Source: Gibbula magus
Taxonomy: Eukaryota > Mollusca > Gastropoda > Trochida > Trochidae
Length of the DNA: 64,000 nucleotides
Assembly (NCBI GenBank): GCA_936450465.1
Contig: OW388291.1
Span: forward strand, 34,138,656 to 34,202,655
Direction of reading: 5' to 3'
Positions 1-11,482 of this stretch are shown here, piece by piece; positions within the stretch are counted from its first letter, which is position 1; every line of letters begins with the position of its first letter. Both the position numbers and the translations under genes were made by a program. The notes below the pieces were generated by a model that was given only the letters and a program-made list of their open reading frames with translations, searched no databases and was not told the origin of the DNA.

Positions 1-188
1 TGATGAAATGCGCAAGCGCAAAACCGGTGTTATTTCCGATGTTTCGCTATGAAATACAATACAAAAGCGGTGTTGTGTCAAACTGGTCGCTGTTTGTGCT
101 CCGCACAGCGATTTCTGAACAATTTCTACGTAAATTTACGAAGCGGTTTTACATGCGGTGTGCCGAGTTTTAAAGTAACGCGGGAAAC

Positions 189-3100
189 ATGGCCGGCATG
201 GCTCAGGCTGGGAAACTGCCCAAGAAGAAGCGTTCCGTTCATAACCAAACATTTTCGTCAATTTATGAACATTCCTTCCCTGAATTCACTAAATCCAGGT
301 TAGGAGAATCTTACGCTTTTTGCAAAGTGTGCATTTGTGATATTTCGGTGGCACACGGCGGGAAGACCGATCTTGCTAGACACTTGACTAGCGCTAAACA
401 CATCGCCAATCATAAACTGTCGTCTTCCAACTCGAAGTTGTCAAACTTTTTTTCAAACTCCAAGTCCGACGACGATGTAATCCGCGCGGAGGTTATATTC
501 ACCAAATTCTTGATAGAAAAGAATTTACCAATATCGGTTGCCGATCACAGCGGACAGATGTTCCGAAATATGTTCAAAGACAGTGATATTGCGAAGAAAT
601 ATGCCTGTGCCAGGACAAAAACAACGGCCATAATGGACGCATTGGCAAAAGATGACGACAGGTATGTTTTTATTATGAAATTGTGTACATTCTGACATAT
701 GATATTGTATCACTCTCGCTTTCCTGTCCCAGCAATCAACTTGACTCGTTAACTGTCCTATTTTCGATCACTTGATAACATTTACGTCTTGTCATACAGG
801 CATACATATTATTATTATTTGTCATTTGTTTAATAGGAATGCTATTTCTACAAGTGGTAAGTAAGTCCAAGGTAAGTTTTCATGGCCCGTTTTCATGAAT
901 ATAAATGTTTGGGGAATCGGGGAGGCATTGCACACATGTGACAGTTGTCCTTGTGCCTCTGGGGAAGGGGGGTGATGTTGCCGAGCAATTATTGCTCCCC
1001 TGACCAGGCGGGTAGCCTGGCATGCGTAAGCTATGCCCGATTTTTCAAAAGTGTTCAAGCTGAACTTTATTTTCAATAGATTACGACTATTTTAAGGGAT
1101 TGAGATTGGTAGCTAATATGAAAAATTTATCATATCAACTTTTGTAGGTCTGCCTTGCTATTCCAATTTATTAATTTAATTTTCAGAATCTTGACCCAGG
1201 ATTTGCTGCACCATCCCTTCAGCATTGCCACAGATGGAAGCAATGATTATGAAAACAAAAAGCTGTACCCGGTTGTTATTCGAGTGTTCGATCCCAGACA
1301 GGGCCAGGTGATTTCAACATTGCTGTCCATGCCTGAATGTACAGAAAATTCAACAGGGGAAAATATATTTGGGTAACTATGAAAAGAGTTTTTTTTTTGT
1401 TTTATACTTACTGAAATTACTCAGTGTAACCGTACTCTGGAATGCGGAATGTTTATTTGTTCATGACAGTTTGTAGGTGTCATGTTAGTAATTTCATATA
1501 CTGCATTCAAAGTGTTGCGAGTTTAATTTGGTTTATATTTTATTTGTTTTCATACCAGAATATATTTGGATGTTGCTGCATGATGTTTTGCTGCATGACG
1601 CATGGATGTTTTTTGTACTTGCTTTTTACCTTGGACAGTAGATATTGGTGAGTTTTCTTTGCCAGATTCTATGGTTTGCTGTGTAATCACTTATTCTGTC
1701 AAGTTCATTGACATGTCGATTTTAAAAATTAAGTTCAACCTTTAATCTCAACGTGATTTGTGTAAACTAAAATTATACGTTACCGACATTGCATCCATAA
1801 TGATAATAATTTGAGATTGATACCAACAGACATGCCATTTTTATACATTCCATATTATATATGCCACATTTAATTGAATGTGTTATACTGTTGTAGCATT
1901 CTTGATGAGGAACTGTCGCAGAGGAATATCTCTTGGAAAAACTGTCTCAGTTTTGCTGCGGATAATGCATCTGTAATGAGGGGTATTCACAAGGGAGTGA
2001 TATCATACATTGAGAAGAAAAATCCCAAGATATACATGTTAGGTGAGTTTTGTGTACATAAGTTTGTGTCCTAAGATCAGGATAATAATTATGAACATTT
2101 GTGTGGATTTGATGCTTTAAATAAGCACACTATGATTGTGAGGTTTAGCATAACTAGAGTAAATATTTCATGTTATTTAACTAAGCTGATAAACAGATGT
2201 AAAACAAAGTGGAAACAATATTATTTATATATTTTGCATAATGTTTTTCATGAGGAAAATAGTTGTGATACACTTTCTGTTTTTTGAAGGCTGTCCATGC
2301 CATCTCATACATCTGGCAGCAGAGAAAGGAGGAAAGTGTTTGAGGATACGGCTTGATGAGCTTCTAGTTGACATCTACTATTACCTTGAGAAAAGTGCCA
2401 AGAGACATGCAGGGCTTAGGAAGTTTCAGGAACTACACAACACTGAGATACGGAAAATACTGAAGCATGTATCTACCAGATGGCTATCACTGGAAACATG
2501 TGTGAACAGGTACATACTTATTAGGACTTTTCAAGTGGTTGGTGATGGATATTTGTATTTGTTTACAGTAATTGTTTGAGCAGTGTGAAAGTTACTATAA
2601 TTAGTGATTTTCTTACATCAGGGTGCAAGTTTGAAAAAAATTAATAATAGCTATTATTTCAGATTGTTGCAACAGTGGGAGCCCCTGCGGGATTACTTTG
2701 GCAGTGAGTGCAAAAAGACCTACTCAACATCAAGCATCATGAGACATGGACAGAAACAGGTACTTGTTCGCATAATACTATTCATAATTGTTTAGTGAAG
2801 GAGATCTACCCTACTTTAGTATTAAGTAGAATAACATTAATCAAATAATATTGATGATTTGTATTTTTCAAATAGAGAAATGTCTGATTACTAGTATATA
2901 TTTAATTTAGCAGTGATGAAATATATCATATATTTATTGCATTTATTAAAAAATTATTATTTTGACAGAAGCAGCCTGGAAGGAAGACTTCGGTGAACAA
3001 AGATGGAGAACCAGCAGTTTCCAAGATGTTACAAACTTCTCAGAAACCATCTTCACAATCCATGAGCAGTAAACAGCAAAAGGTACAAATTTGATGAACT

Positions 3101-4403
3101 ACTGTATTTTAAATTTATAGAATTTGTTATTTTGAAGGATTTGCTAAGGACATTTGGACTATTATATTTTCATTAAACATTGGATAGTACAGCATATTAC
3201 AGTGTGATTCATGAGATTCTCAACATATGTTTGCTATTATGAGTTAACTGAAATTATATTGTGTAAGGACAGCCACTGGACATTTTTCTTTACTAGTTCT
3301 CAACATTTGAAATAATCTATTTGTAGGTAACCACAAGCTGTGAGAAGAAATCCAGTTCCCCAAAGAAGTCAAGATGTTCAAAGTTGGTGTGTTCTAAGGC
3401 CAAGAAGACATCAGATAAGTCACCAACAAAGTCTACCAAATCCCACAAGTCTTCGTCCATGAACAAAGAGAGCAGGAGGTCCTCACAGAAGTCTGGTCTT
3501 AGCAGAGTTGAAAGGGTTTTTGGCAGTCTTTCAGACAAAACATCAAAGCTCTATTGCCTCTTCCTGAAATCAGTATTGCCTCGATTCAATATAGCCAACA
3601 TTCTGCTTCAAAAGGAAGAACCATATGTCCATAAGCTACATGCAACCCTTGAACAGTTGTTGAAAGATATCATGTGCAGATTTGTGAAGGTTAGGGCAGT
3701 GAAGGAATCTGGAAGTTTCACAACTGTCAACTACAAAGAGGCAGAAAATCAGAAATCTGATGATCAACTCTCTATAGGGTTTGAAGCTAGAGAGTTCATT
3801 GCTGAACACAAAGACAGTATCACTATGGAGTCTTTCTACAAGGATGTGAGGAATTACTTCATTACTTCAACAACATACATGCTGGAGAAGTTTCCTCTTG
3901 GGGATGAAGTGCTCATCCATTGCCAGGTAGCAGACATCAGTAGAAGAACTGAATTTGACTTCAGTTCTATCACATTTCTCATCAAGAGATTTCCATGCCT
4001 GACATTTGATCTTGGACAGCTTGAGCAGGAATTCCTCACATTTCAAGTTGAGAATCTGCAAGACCAGGTCCTCAGTCAGCAAAGGATGGACATTGCTTGG
4101 AATGAAGTGTCTCACCTGAAGAGTCCTGTAACTGCCATCCCAAAGTTTGGACAACTGGCTCAGTTCATGCTGTCTGTGCTCTCCATCTTCCATTCAAATG
4201 CTGACTGTGAGAGAATATTCAGCTATGTTACTAAAACCAAGACACAGTTCAGGCCTACCCTGGGAGCTAGAACCTTGAATAGCCTTGTTGTTCACAAAGT
4301 GAATATGCTTTCAAGAGAGGAACATTCCTACAACACTGTAGTGTCAGGAGAGCTTTTGAAGAAAGCAAAGAGTGCCACCTACAATTCTTTAAAAAATGTT
4401 TGA
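189..4403 (+). CDS. BED zinc-finger hAT transposase-like protein, 7 exons, 770 aa, open throughout
   Basis: Exons 189-661, 1187-1372, 1897-2042, 2290-2509, 2663-2759, 2969-3082 and 3327-4403 all have GT/AG borders and join in phase to 2313 nt (770 codons plus TGA). Residues 11-15 (PKKKR) form a basic nuclear-localisation patch. C45/C48/H65/H71 form a BED-type zinc finger. The hAT RNase H-like core is recognisable: D174 (IATDGSND), D242 (FAADNASV), a C-x2-H motif at 270-273 (CPCH), W333 (TRWLS) and E707 (NADCERIFS) inside a hAT C-terminal dimerisation domain. All three acidic catalytic positions are therefore present. Residues about 375-470 are a Lys/Ser-rich low-complexity insert. Start chosen: first ATG of the open exon, directly before the basic patch and finger. 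Known of the family: DNA transposase or a domesticated descendant acting in the nucleus. Open question: the 5' flank is cut by the window edge, so terminal inverted repeats cannot be tested. It could be a live element or a host gene. Confidence 0.85.
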
Positions 4404-4488
4404 ACTGACACTTGCAATTCTTTACAGAATGTTGGAACTGACACTTGCAATTCTTTAAAGAATGTTTGAAATGACACTTGCAATTTTG
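4376..4488 (+). repeat. 33-bp tandem repeat spanning the stop codon of the hAT-like gene
   Basis: About 3.4 copies of a 33-bp unit (core caattcttta...aatgtt) begin at 4376, 4409, 4442 and 4475. The TGA stop lies inside the first copy. The unit is a multiple of three, so later copies stay in the reading frame: the second copy has GGA where the first and third have TGA. The C-terminal end of the protein therefore sits in a repeat whose stop varies from copy to copy. Confidence 0.85.
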
Positions 4489-4529
4489 TTTCTCATGATT
4501 GACTTTCTGTTGATATATTTAATGATATC

Positions 4530-4535
4530 AATAAA
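4530..4535 (+). promoter_or_regulatory. Polyadenylation signal AATAAA for the hAT-like gene
   Basis: AATAAA lies 127 nt after the stop codon, in the expected place for a short 3' UTR. Confidence 0.55.
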
Positions 4536-4559
4536 TATAAAGTTCTAATTTGTTTGAAG

Positions 4560-4890
4560 CTGATATTTTTTCCTCCTGAAATTGCAGGACAATGCATGCA
4601 AAAGATTTTCTGGGGGGAAACTGAGTTGGGAGGGGATACCTGGATAATCAAATTCATTTTATTTCAGTAGGTTTAATTAAGTCAACCTTGAAAATAAAAC
4701 AATGCACATGGGAATGTATTCATAAATTTTGCTTAAAAATGGAAAAATCTCATTCAATTTCTGCAAAATTTTCTTTCATATAATGGTACTCATATTAGCC
4801 TAAGAATGCAGGAAATTGCATTTCAGAGCTTCCCATTTTCAAAATTTCTTGGGGGGGGCATGCCCCCAAACCCCCCTAGAGGGCTCGTCC
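4560..4890. other. Non-coding flank with G-run/C-run palindrome, possible transposon end
   Basis: No coding frame seen. Two related stretches (around 4574-4640 and 4811-4870) share 'aaattgca' and an '-aatttcttgggggg' type G run. The second continues into an inverted G8-CATG-CCCCC structure near 4850-4866. GC-rich ends of this kind occur at ends of hAT-type elements in animals, but no partner end or target duplication was found, so this is only suggestive. Confidence 0.3.
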
Positions 4891-6650
4891 ACTGTGCGGA
4901 CTCGAAGAAGTTGCTTCGCAACTTCTGCATCTGGTACTCCTATTTCCATTCTTATGGGGTTGGCACCTCTGCATGACCCTCGTCTCATCACGATCCTCAG
5001 TGACACCTAGCTGAGAAGCGAGTTATCTCCCTCTTTCACTACTAGACGTCCCAGCGGGATGTTGATGCACGGAGTGAGGTATACATTTTTCACTATTTCG
5101 TAATTTTGTGGAATGCTTTGAGGCATTTGATTTTCAACCAAGAGTGGTTGTAGGCTAGAGAGCCTTTGTATCCTGCAGAGGCAGTGGATTACACACCTGG
5201 AGGGTGTTGAGAGATTAATGTTGAATCACTGTGGGTTGGTTCTCGAGCGCCGGGCAAGATGGCGAGATATCTCTCGGGGGTTACGTCTGGACGCAGAGCT
5301 ATTTATCCAGTTGGTATGAGAGTGTCTGGGGAGCTTAGACAGAGCGTGATTTCGAAGGTTATTTCGACGGATATTTTAGAGGGAGGCGCCCGTTTCTTAT
5401 GGTTAGATGTTCAGACGATAATTCAAGGGAGGATCGGGTGTGAATGCTCTCTAGAGGGGTCTAAGAATTGGTACCATGCGGTCCCGCGCAGTTGTTTAAA
5501 AGTTTGTGACGTCATAACTTATGACTGCGTCCGGAAAGTAACGAAGTAATCTGAGTGTCGCCGGAAGTTCCCTATCCAATATGGCGGCGCTTTGTTGGTA
5601 TCAGTGTAGCGAATCTTACTGTTCTCAGTGTTCTGGGTAGTCTAACGAGATAATATCACAGATTGAGTAATGAGTGACTGGAGGTAATATCTTAGGCGCC
5701 TCCGGAAGGGAAAGGAAGACTATGTCGCGGAGAGACTCTACAGTAATCTAGAGGGTCGAGTACTGGCGGTAGGGGAGAGATGTGAATAACAGATGTGTGA
5801 AGGTCTATTTTTTTAATCCTTCCATTTGATATTGTTTGAATGTTAAATTGTTAATAAATCAAGAGATTTGATGGAAATTGTTGACGAGTCGAGGACGATA
5901 GTTCGCATATAGCGAGTGCACATTGTTTGAGTGTTAAATTTTATAAATCACGATAGTTCGGATATAGCGATTGCACATTGTTTGAGTGTTAAATTTTATA
6001 AATCAAGAGAAATGTTGGAAAATGTTGTGGAGGACGATAGTTTGGATATAAAGAGAGTGTATATTTTCAGCCTGGATGGAAACGCCTTACGTGTATTAGC
6101 ATGTAGAAACCAGGGACTGTGTATATTGTCTGTCGGACTCGGATTTTGGTTCAGACCAACAGCATACTTTGCGTTTAATGACTGCGCACCCCAAGGGCAT
6201 TTGGAAATTGTATTAGGTTGAGAGTTTTAGTATATGGCGTCTGAATTAGGTGTTCATCAGTATTTCATTTTCAACAACACTCTGGAAAAGCGGTTAATCG
6301 AAGTGTACCACAATTATTTATGTTGGTGTGAACGTATTATTATGTTAAAATTAAATAAATTATTAAAACTTTCTTAGTCGTTTCATGTTTTGCTCTGTCA
6401 TGTAAGAAGAATTTCATTTTGGGTAATAAGTGGTATCTTATATTATCGTACATACTTGAGCTAATTCTATGACCAGAGGCTTGCACCTGGGTAAATTTCC
6501 TTTTACCTACCACACGGATTTTAGGTGACCAAAAGTTAAGATATGTCAGAGACCTGGGATTTACCGCATATTTAATGTGCTACCTCATTTGTTTAATGAT
6601 TTATTTGACTGACGGTTGGCAGGACAGGGAATGGTTATAGATGGATAATT
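4891..6650. other. Unassigned region with two unrecognised 96-aa ORFs and a CpG-rich, promoter-like stretch
   Basis: ORF 5259-5549 (+) starts in good context (caagATGGCG) and ORF 5931-6221 (+) follows; neither protein matches a family I know. Around 5570-5590 'atccaatatggcggcgc' resembles a YY1-type ATGGCGGC element, and the stretch has more CpG than its neighbours. AAATAAAT stands near 6352. This could be the 5' part of a transcript or of a mobile element. Coding status is doubtful because both ORFs are short and isolated. Confidence 0.25.
5896..6005. repeat. Two tandem copies of a 55-bp unit
   Basis: Copies 5896-5950 and 5951-6005 start with 'cgatagttcg' and end with 'ttataaatca'. They differ at few positions. 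A looser relative of the unit lies just upstream (5831-5895) and downstream (6001-6045), so the array probably grew from an older degenerate repeat. The 5931-6221 ORF begins inside it. Confidence 0.8.
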
Positions 6651-6726
6651 GAGATTGTAGTGAGATGTGTGTTAATGTACGTTTCTCTATGTGGGGAAGA
6701 TATAACATTGAGCTACTTTGTTGTAG

Positions 6727-7396
6727 ATGTCTACCGCGGCAACGTCAATCACCGTCCTCAGGAAGCGGCACAGCCTTCGGGGAAGAGGTGGTCTGGTCCT
6801 CTTGCGTCGGCTGAGAGCAATCTCCGAAGTGAACAGTTTGGCTAGGTTTGCAATGGGACTTGACACCCTCTCTTTGACGATGGAGGAGCTGGGGGAGAAG
6901 TTCGAGGACCTCTGCGGCACTGATGTTGGCCCTTAAGATGCCTTTCTTCAGTTGGCGGGAAGGGAGGACAACATTAACAACAGAAGGTTGGTTTGTCACC
7001 TGGCCATCATTCTTGCCAATGAGGTGGGACAACCCGTTGGGCAGGAAGTTTCCTTATATTAGGGTATTCTTATTTCAGTTGAAGGATGCAGACTTGACAA
7101 CAGGAAGAAAAGAAGCACCATGATTAATTCTAATAAATGGGAAGAACAGAGTTGTTGGCAGCGCCTATATTGTTGGGGACAATATGCATATGAGGGTGAG
7201 TAGCAGTGTGCAGGAGGCATGGCTGACCCTCATGATGGCGTACTACACCTGGCATCTGAGCTATCTCAAGCGATTCCAACTCCTTGGACTGTTACAGACC
7301 TACGTCCTTGGGGATAACACGCCTATTTTTAAAGGAGCAAATTATTTCAAATTTGTGAAGAAACTTGAGGAAAGTGTACAGACGTCAAAAAGTTAA
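6727..7396 (+). pseudogene. Broken coding relic of unrecognised family
   Basis: A coding-like frame runs from ATG 6727 through a TAA at 6934 and continues open in the same frame to 7060. A second stretch, 7090-7396, ends in TAA with text such as IVGDNMHMRV, EAWLTLMMAYYTWHLSY and FVKKLEES; a TGA at about 7122 precedes it in frame. The aromatic-rich tail looks like the C-terminus of a repetitive multi-copy protein, but I cannot name the family. At least two stops and a frame change make an intact product unlikely. The antisense ORF over 6745-7032 is taken as a shadow. Confidence 0.35.
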
Positions 7397-8070
7397 GCAT
7401 AACTTTCATGCAAGTGAACATCAGGCAATCATTTTAAGCTGACCAGGCAAGCTAAAAAGCGTGTGACAGTAGTTCACTTTATAGTCATGGACCTCTTTAT
7501 GACTGTGATAAAATGGTCACTGTGATCCCATTTTTCATGCAAACAGCAATAAAATGAACCCAATTTCATGTCTGTTACAACCAGTATAGGAAATAGAGAC
7601 AAAAGATATACAAGGCAAAAGTGAGCACAGCTCACATACCCCCACCTGTAGTTTGACCGCCTTCATACAGTATCAATAATTATGAAACATAATCTAGTCA
7701 ATCTTGAACAATCCTCTGTATATATATATAACACCAGTACAAATTACAAACCACGCACAGAAAACTAACAGGAAAAGTTATATCATACCTTAAGAAATGT
7801 TGCTATATGGTTTGAAGCAGAAGATTACATGGAGGCTGTCAGACGTGGTCCATCACACCTCATGTGTTCAGAGATCAGTAGGACTGTGGTTCATGGTGTG
7901 GGTTGTTAACAAAAGGACCAGCATGTAAGTACAGTTCACTTCCAAGGGCTCAGTGTTTCGAGGTAGATCAGTTCAATACTGATCGATAGACTGTTTTTGA
8001 AGTTCATGTGAGGAATGCGAAAAGATTACAACTTCGAGCAATACTAATGCAGACATGACCTTCAACAACA
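7397..8070. other. Non-coding stretch
   Basis: No sustained frame. A few short in-frame fragments near 7841-7900 may belong to the N-terminal side of the exonuclease-like relic that follows. A TA-rich run stands at 7720-7730. Confidence 0.3.
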
Positions 8071-8800
8071 TTGTGCCAAGCAAGGCTCCAAAAGGTCACC
8101 AGTATTCAAGTTCCTAAAGTTTGGACTTCAGGATCAACTAGGCAGCGTCCCAGAAGAACCTTGGACCGGCATATCTATGTTAGTTTACAAGGAGAAACTT
8201 ATGCACCTGGAAGAGAACTGGCACAAAGAGCAAGGGAACTGAAGAGAAAGGCTGTAAGGAGAAGAGCTAGCTACTTAACAAAAGCCTCTAAGAGGAGGAA
8301 GTTACATTTGGCTGAGACAAGGTGCAAGTTGACTGAAGAATATGAAGTCGGAAGTGGTCAGACATACGAAAGTAATATAGGATCATTGGATGTAGGAGAT
8401 GTCACCACAATCCTGACCCAGCCATGTTACAAGTGAGCAAACCCATCAAATGCAGAATGCAAAGTTATTATGTTCAACCTTGAAACATGTTCAACAGAAT
8501 GGAACACTGACATATGTCAACTAAGTGCCATGGTTGATGAAACCAATGTTTTCAACAAGTATATTCTTTCACATTTACCAACAAGTTACAATATTCAGCG
8601 TTCATGAAAACACTTTGTTGTCCAGAGGTATCCCGGTTGAGACTGTATCATTAAATTCTGTACTGGATGACTTACTGATGAGATCCTCCAATGGTCCTTG
8701 GTATACAGCGACATTTAGAGAACACAAGAAAAGGATATTGACATTATTAAAGAATTCTACCAAGAAAAGAATTGAAGCACATCGACCGTGCTGTAATTGA
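8071..8800 (+). pseudogene. DEDDh (DnaQ/RNase T-like) exonuclease relic
   Basis: An open stretch 8071-8436 encodes a basic, Arg/Lys-rich segment (RRTLDRHIY, KRKAVRRRASYLTKASKRR) and ends at a TGA. Past that stop the same frame continues with text matching the start of a 3'-5' exonuclease fold: VIMFNLETCSTEWNTDICQL, then FNKYILSHLPTSYNIQ. The family motif is F-D-[LI]-E-T; here the catalytic Asp is Asn. After a frame change, GIPVETVSLNSVLDDLL (ORF 8525-8800) fits the next part of the same fold. One in-frame stop, at least one frameshift and a lost catalytic Asp mark it as dead. Proteins with a basic region before a DEDDh domain are multi-copy in several invertebrate genomes; function unknown to me. 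Confidence 0.5.
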
Positions 8801-8928
8801 TTGCTACCCTTTGATTGCTGACGATGATATGGCTAAGCTATATGACTATATATGCAGTGGTAAATTTGTATGAAAATCAAATTAACTAATTAATTTTCTC
8901 CTTATATAGACCAAGCAATATGTATAGT

Positions 8929-9236
8929 GAGGTGAGGTGAGGTGAGTTGGGGTTTAACGCCGCTTTCAAGAGTATTTCACTTATATCGCGGCTGCTAGTA
9001 TTACGGAAGGGAGAAAGCCTGCAACGCCATGTGGCTATGCATTGCGGTGAAACCTGCGAGCATCGGCTGGAACTAGCGAACCATGGGTGGTACTACCCTG
9101 AAATTCAGTGTAGCATTGCACCCAAACCTTACTGCGTGTAGAACAGTTCTCTACTGCAGACAAAGTTGCCGTGCCCCTGGCAGGATTGGAACCCCAGACC
9201 TCTTGATCCGAAGCCGAATGCGCTATCCCGCCCCCA
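8929..9236 (-). mobile_element. tRNA-derived SINE, copy 1
   Basis: Read on the minus strand, the element starts with a Pol III head (gggggcgggatagcgc... then ggttccaatcc, B-box-like) and ends in (CTCAC)n. It is flanked by perfect 12-bp target duplications 'aatatgtatagt' at 8917-8928 and 9237-9248. The head is slightly deleted around the A box compared with copies 2 and 4. Perfect duplications indicate a fairly recent insertion. Confidence 0.9.
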
Positions 9237-9305
9237 AATATGTATAGTAAAATATCTCAGTCTATTCTCAATGTAATAAATAAAATAAGGCCTAACACAA
9301 TGTCA

Positions 9306-9547
9306 TATTCAAGTACAACTTCCAAACGCAAGGCATATCTCTTGCCAGTCTGCATTTCTGGCTGATTTAAGCCTTGCGGTATTTCCCTCGCTTTGTTGTG
9401 CCTAGATAGTGATTCGCTGCACCAGAAATGCATAGTGGGCCTGGATTTCTAAGCACAGATTTCTTAAGGAAATACTGCAAGGCCTAAATCAGCCAGTAAT
9501 GGAGACTGGCAAGAGTTATGCCTTGCATTGGGAAGTTGATTCAAGTA
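9306..9547. repeat. Foldback element with ~80-bp inverted arms
   Basis: The left arm 9306-9386 (from tattcaagta to ggtatttcc) pairs with the reverse complement of the right arm 9468-9547 at high identity, around an ~80-bp spacer. No ORF inside and no clear target duplication. It has the architecture of a MITE or foldback transposon. Confidence 0.75.
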
Positions 9548-9614
9548 GTACCTGACGCAGGGTAAAACTAAGGAAAGAATGAATTTATGTATGTTTAATT
9601 TTTTTTTCATCAGG

Positions 9615-11482
9615 TATTTATCGACCTTATGCTTCACTTTGGACGCTGGGGTAGGGAGAATTTAGCTGCAATGAATATCACTGACCTGGCTGTAACAACC
9701 GATGCTAACATAGATATGTGACGAACAGACAAACATCATGAGGATGATAGCGATCAAACATGCGGCAGGATGTACAAGAGAAAAGGTATGTTATTGACTG
9801 ACTTTACAAGCAATGCAAACAAACAAGGAATCAAAAGCCATAATGCAGACATGCCAAGTCTACCGGTTTACCCGGTAGACTACCGGTTTCTAGATCATTC
9901 TACCGGGCTACCGAGTTCGTGGTATTTTCTACCGGGTTTTCAAAAAATAAAATTAAAATTAAAATTTAAAGCAATGTAACAAAATAAACATTAAAAGACT
10001 GGTAAAATATCCACTCATAATGCAGCAAGATTAATTTGGGAAGACAGCCAGTTTTTTGTAGCAAAACTATTGTTGAAATCAACTCTACCACGTGCGCTGG
10101 TCACAACAAGACATACTAATCGATAAATGAGCGGTGAAATATTTTTCACACTTCCTAACTTATTCAGTTAGTAATGACAAATTTATCAAGAATAATGCTA
10201 TATAATCAATATTTACTGATTATAAGTCTTGCTTAAACCTAATAAGTAATATAATAGAACTACAAAATTGTCAGATCCTAGCTGAAAATGTGTTTTCACT
10301 GTTATCGGATAGAATAGCAATGAGATTGCCCGACCACGTGTTTTGATTTTCAACATTAATTAATTTCACGTAACTGACACCCTGCATATTTTGACCTCAA
10401 AGTCAAATAACCAACTATAATGTGATAATGTCTGATTTATGAATTGCATTATCAAATTGCGACAATGTAAAGTCTACTGTGCAACCGGAAACAAAACATC
10501 GCTTTTCCTGGAATATATGTTTATGTAAGGTGAAAGGTTAGCCAATCAAATGTCTCAGATGTCGTAAACAAGGTCAAAGGTGAAACTAGGTCACCCTTTG
10601 TAACAAATATATCGCAGGATAGATTTCCATCACCGTAGAGACTGGTAATTGTTTGGGACTTGGTTGCATGATATAATATATTTCTGTCATTTGATTAGCA
10701 TTTTGTTGTAAATATAAATTTGAACCAAGAGGCATAAGCTAGTTTCTATGGTTCAATTCCAACAGTATTTTTTTTATTGAAAATGAAACATTCATTGATT
10801 CAAACAAACATAAAACAGTGGATTTTATTACCGGTACAGTGCTTGCTTAATTCAGGAATGTTTTGGTTTGTACTCAGCATTTATACCATCAAAATATTAG
10901 TTTAAAAGTTATAACCAAGACAGCTAATTAAAACTGTCAATTTGCATTGGTTAATATAATAAAAGACAGCAATACAATAATTACAGATAATTTGTAAATT
11001 TTGAATAGAATATTAATAAATAAACTAAATTCCTCATTTTAAATAAACAAAGAATGTGTTGCATTGATTTAAAAGAGAAAATGTTTTTGTAAAATGATTA
11101 AAATATATCTAAATATGACATTAAAGTAGTGAAAGTGTAAATCTTTGTTGATCGGTAAAACGACGGCGGGGCGATTCAGAAATCTACCTAGTTGGAACCC
11201 TGAAACCAGGTAGATCTACCTGGTTGGACCAAATGAAACTTGGCATGTCTGGCCCATAAATCCTGCACAAGTGCGTCTATTGAATCTACATATGATGACA
11301 GTGATCTCAACGACTTTTTGAATGACTGTAACTTAGATACGATTTTGCAAAATAAGCCTTTAAATGATGTAAAAGTGCAAAATCGTTTATCATCAAATCA
11401 AAACTCTTTGTTTCAGATGTTGGCGCCTGTTCTAACTACAATTTTCAGAACCATCAGTAAAGTACTGATGTATAAATGCTGA
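9615..11482 (+). pseudogene. Crypton-type (DUF3504/KIAA1958-like) tyrosine recombinase relic, interrupted
   Basis: 9615-9720 reads LMLHFGRWGRENLAAMNITD then LAVTTDANID, closely following the 'GRRGxENLxxxxxxDFxxxTD' core of Crypton-derived recombinase-like proteins. After a TGA the frame resumes with CGRMYKRKG, the usual next motif (GRMY). On the far side of an inserted TIR element, from about 11251, the text AHKSCTSASIESTYDDSD fits the C-terminal H-x-S...Y region. The middle of the domain is missing. With a stop, an internal deletion and a 1.4 kb insertion this is a dead copy. Family call is from motif memory. Confidence 0.5.
9847..11250. mobile_element. 1.4 kb non-autonomous TIR element inside the recombinase relic
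   Basis: AGACATGCCAAGT at 9847-9859 is inverted at 11238-11250 (ACTTGGCATGTCT). Subterminal sequence is rich in 'taccgg/accggt' on the left and 'aggtagatctacct' on the right. The coding relic resumes right after the right end. A CAG...CTG reading of the ends would suit hAT elements, but I found no exact 8-bp duplication. No ORF over 70 codons inside. Confidence 0.65.

Noticed and set aside
6745..7032. Minus-strand ORF of 95 codons as a myb/SANT-type element protein
   Set aside because: Low-complexity Ser/Pro/Gln text without helix motifs; the plus strand has better coding continuity.
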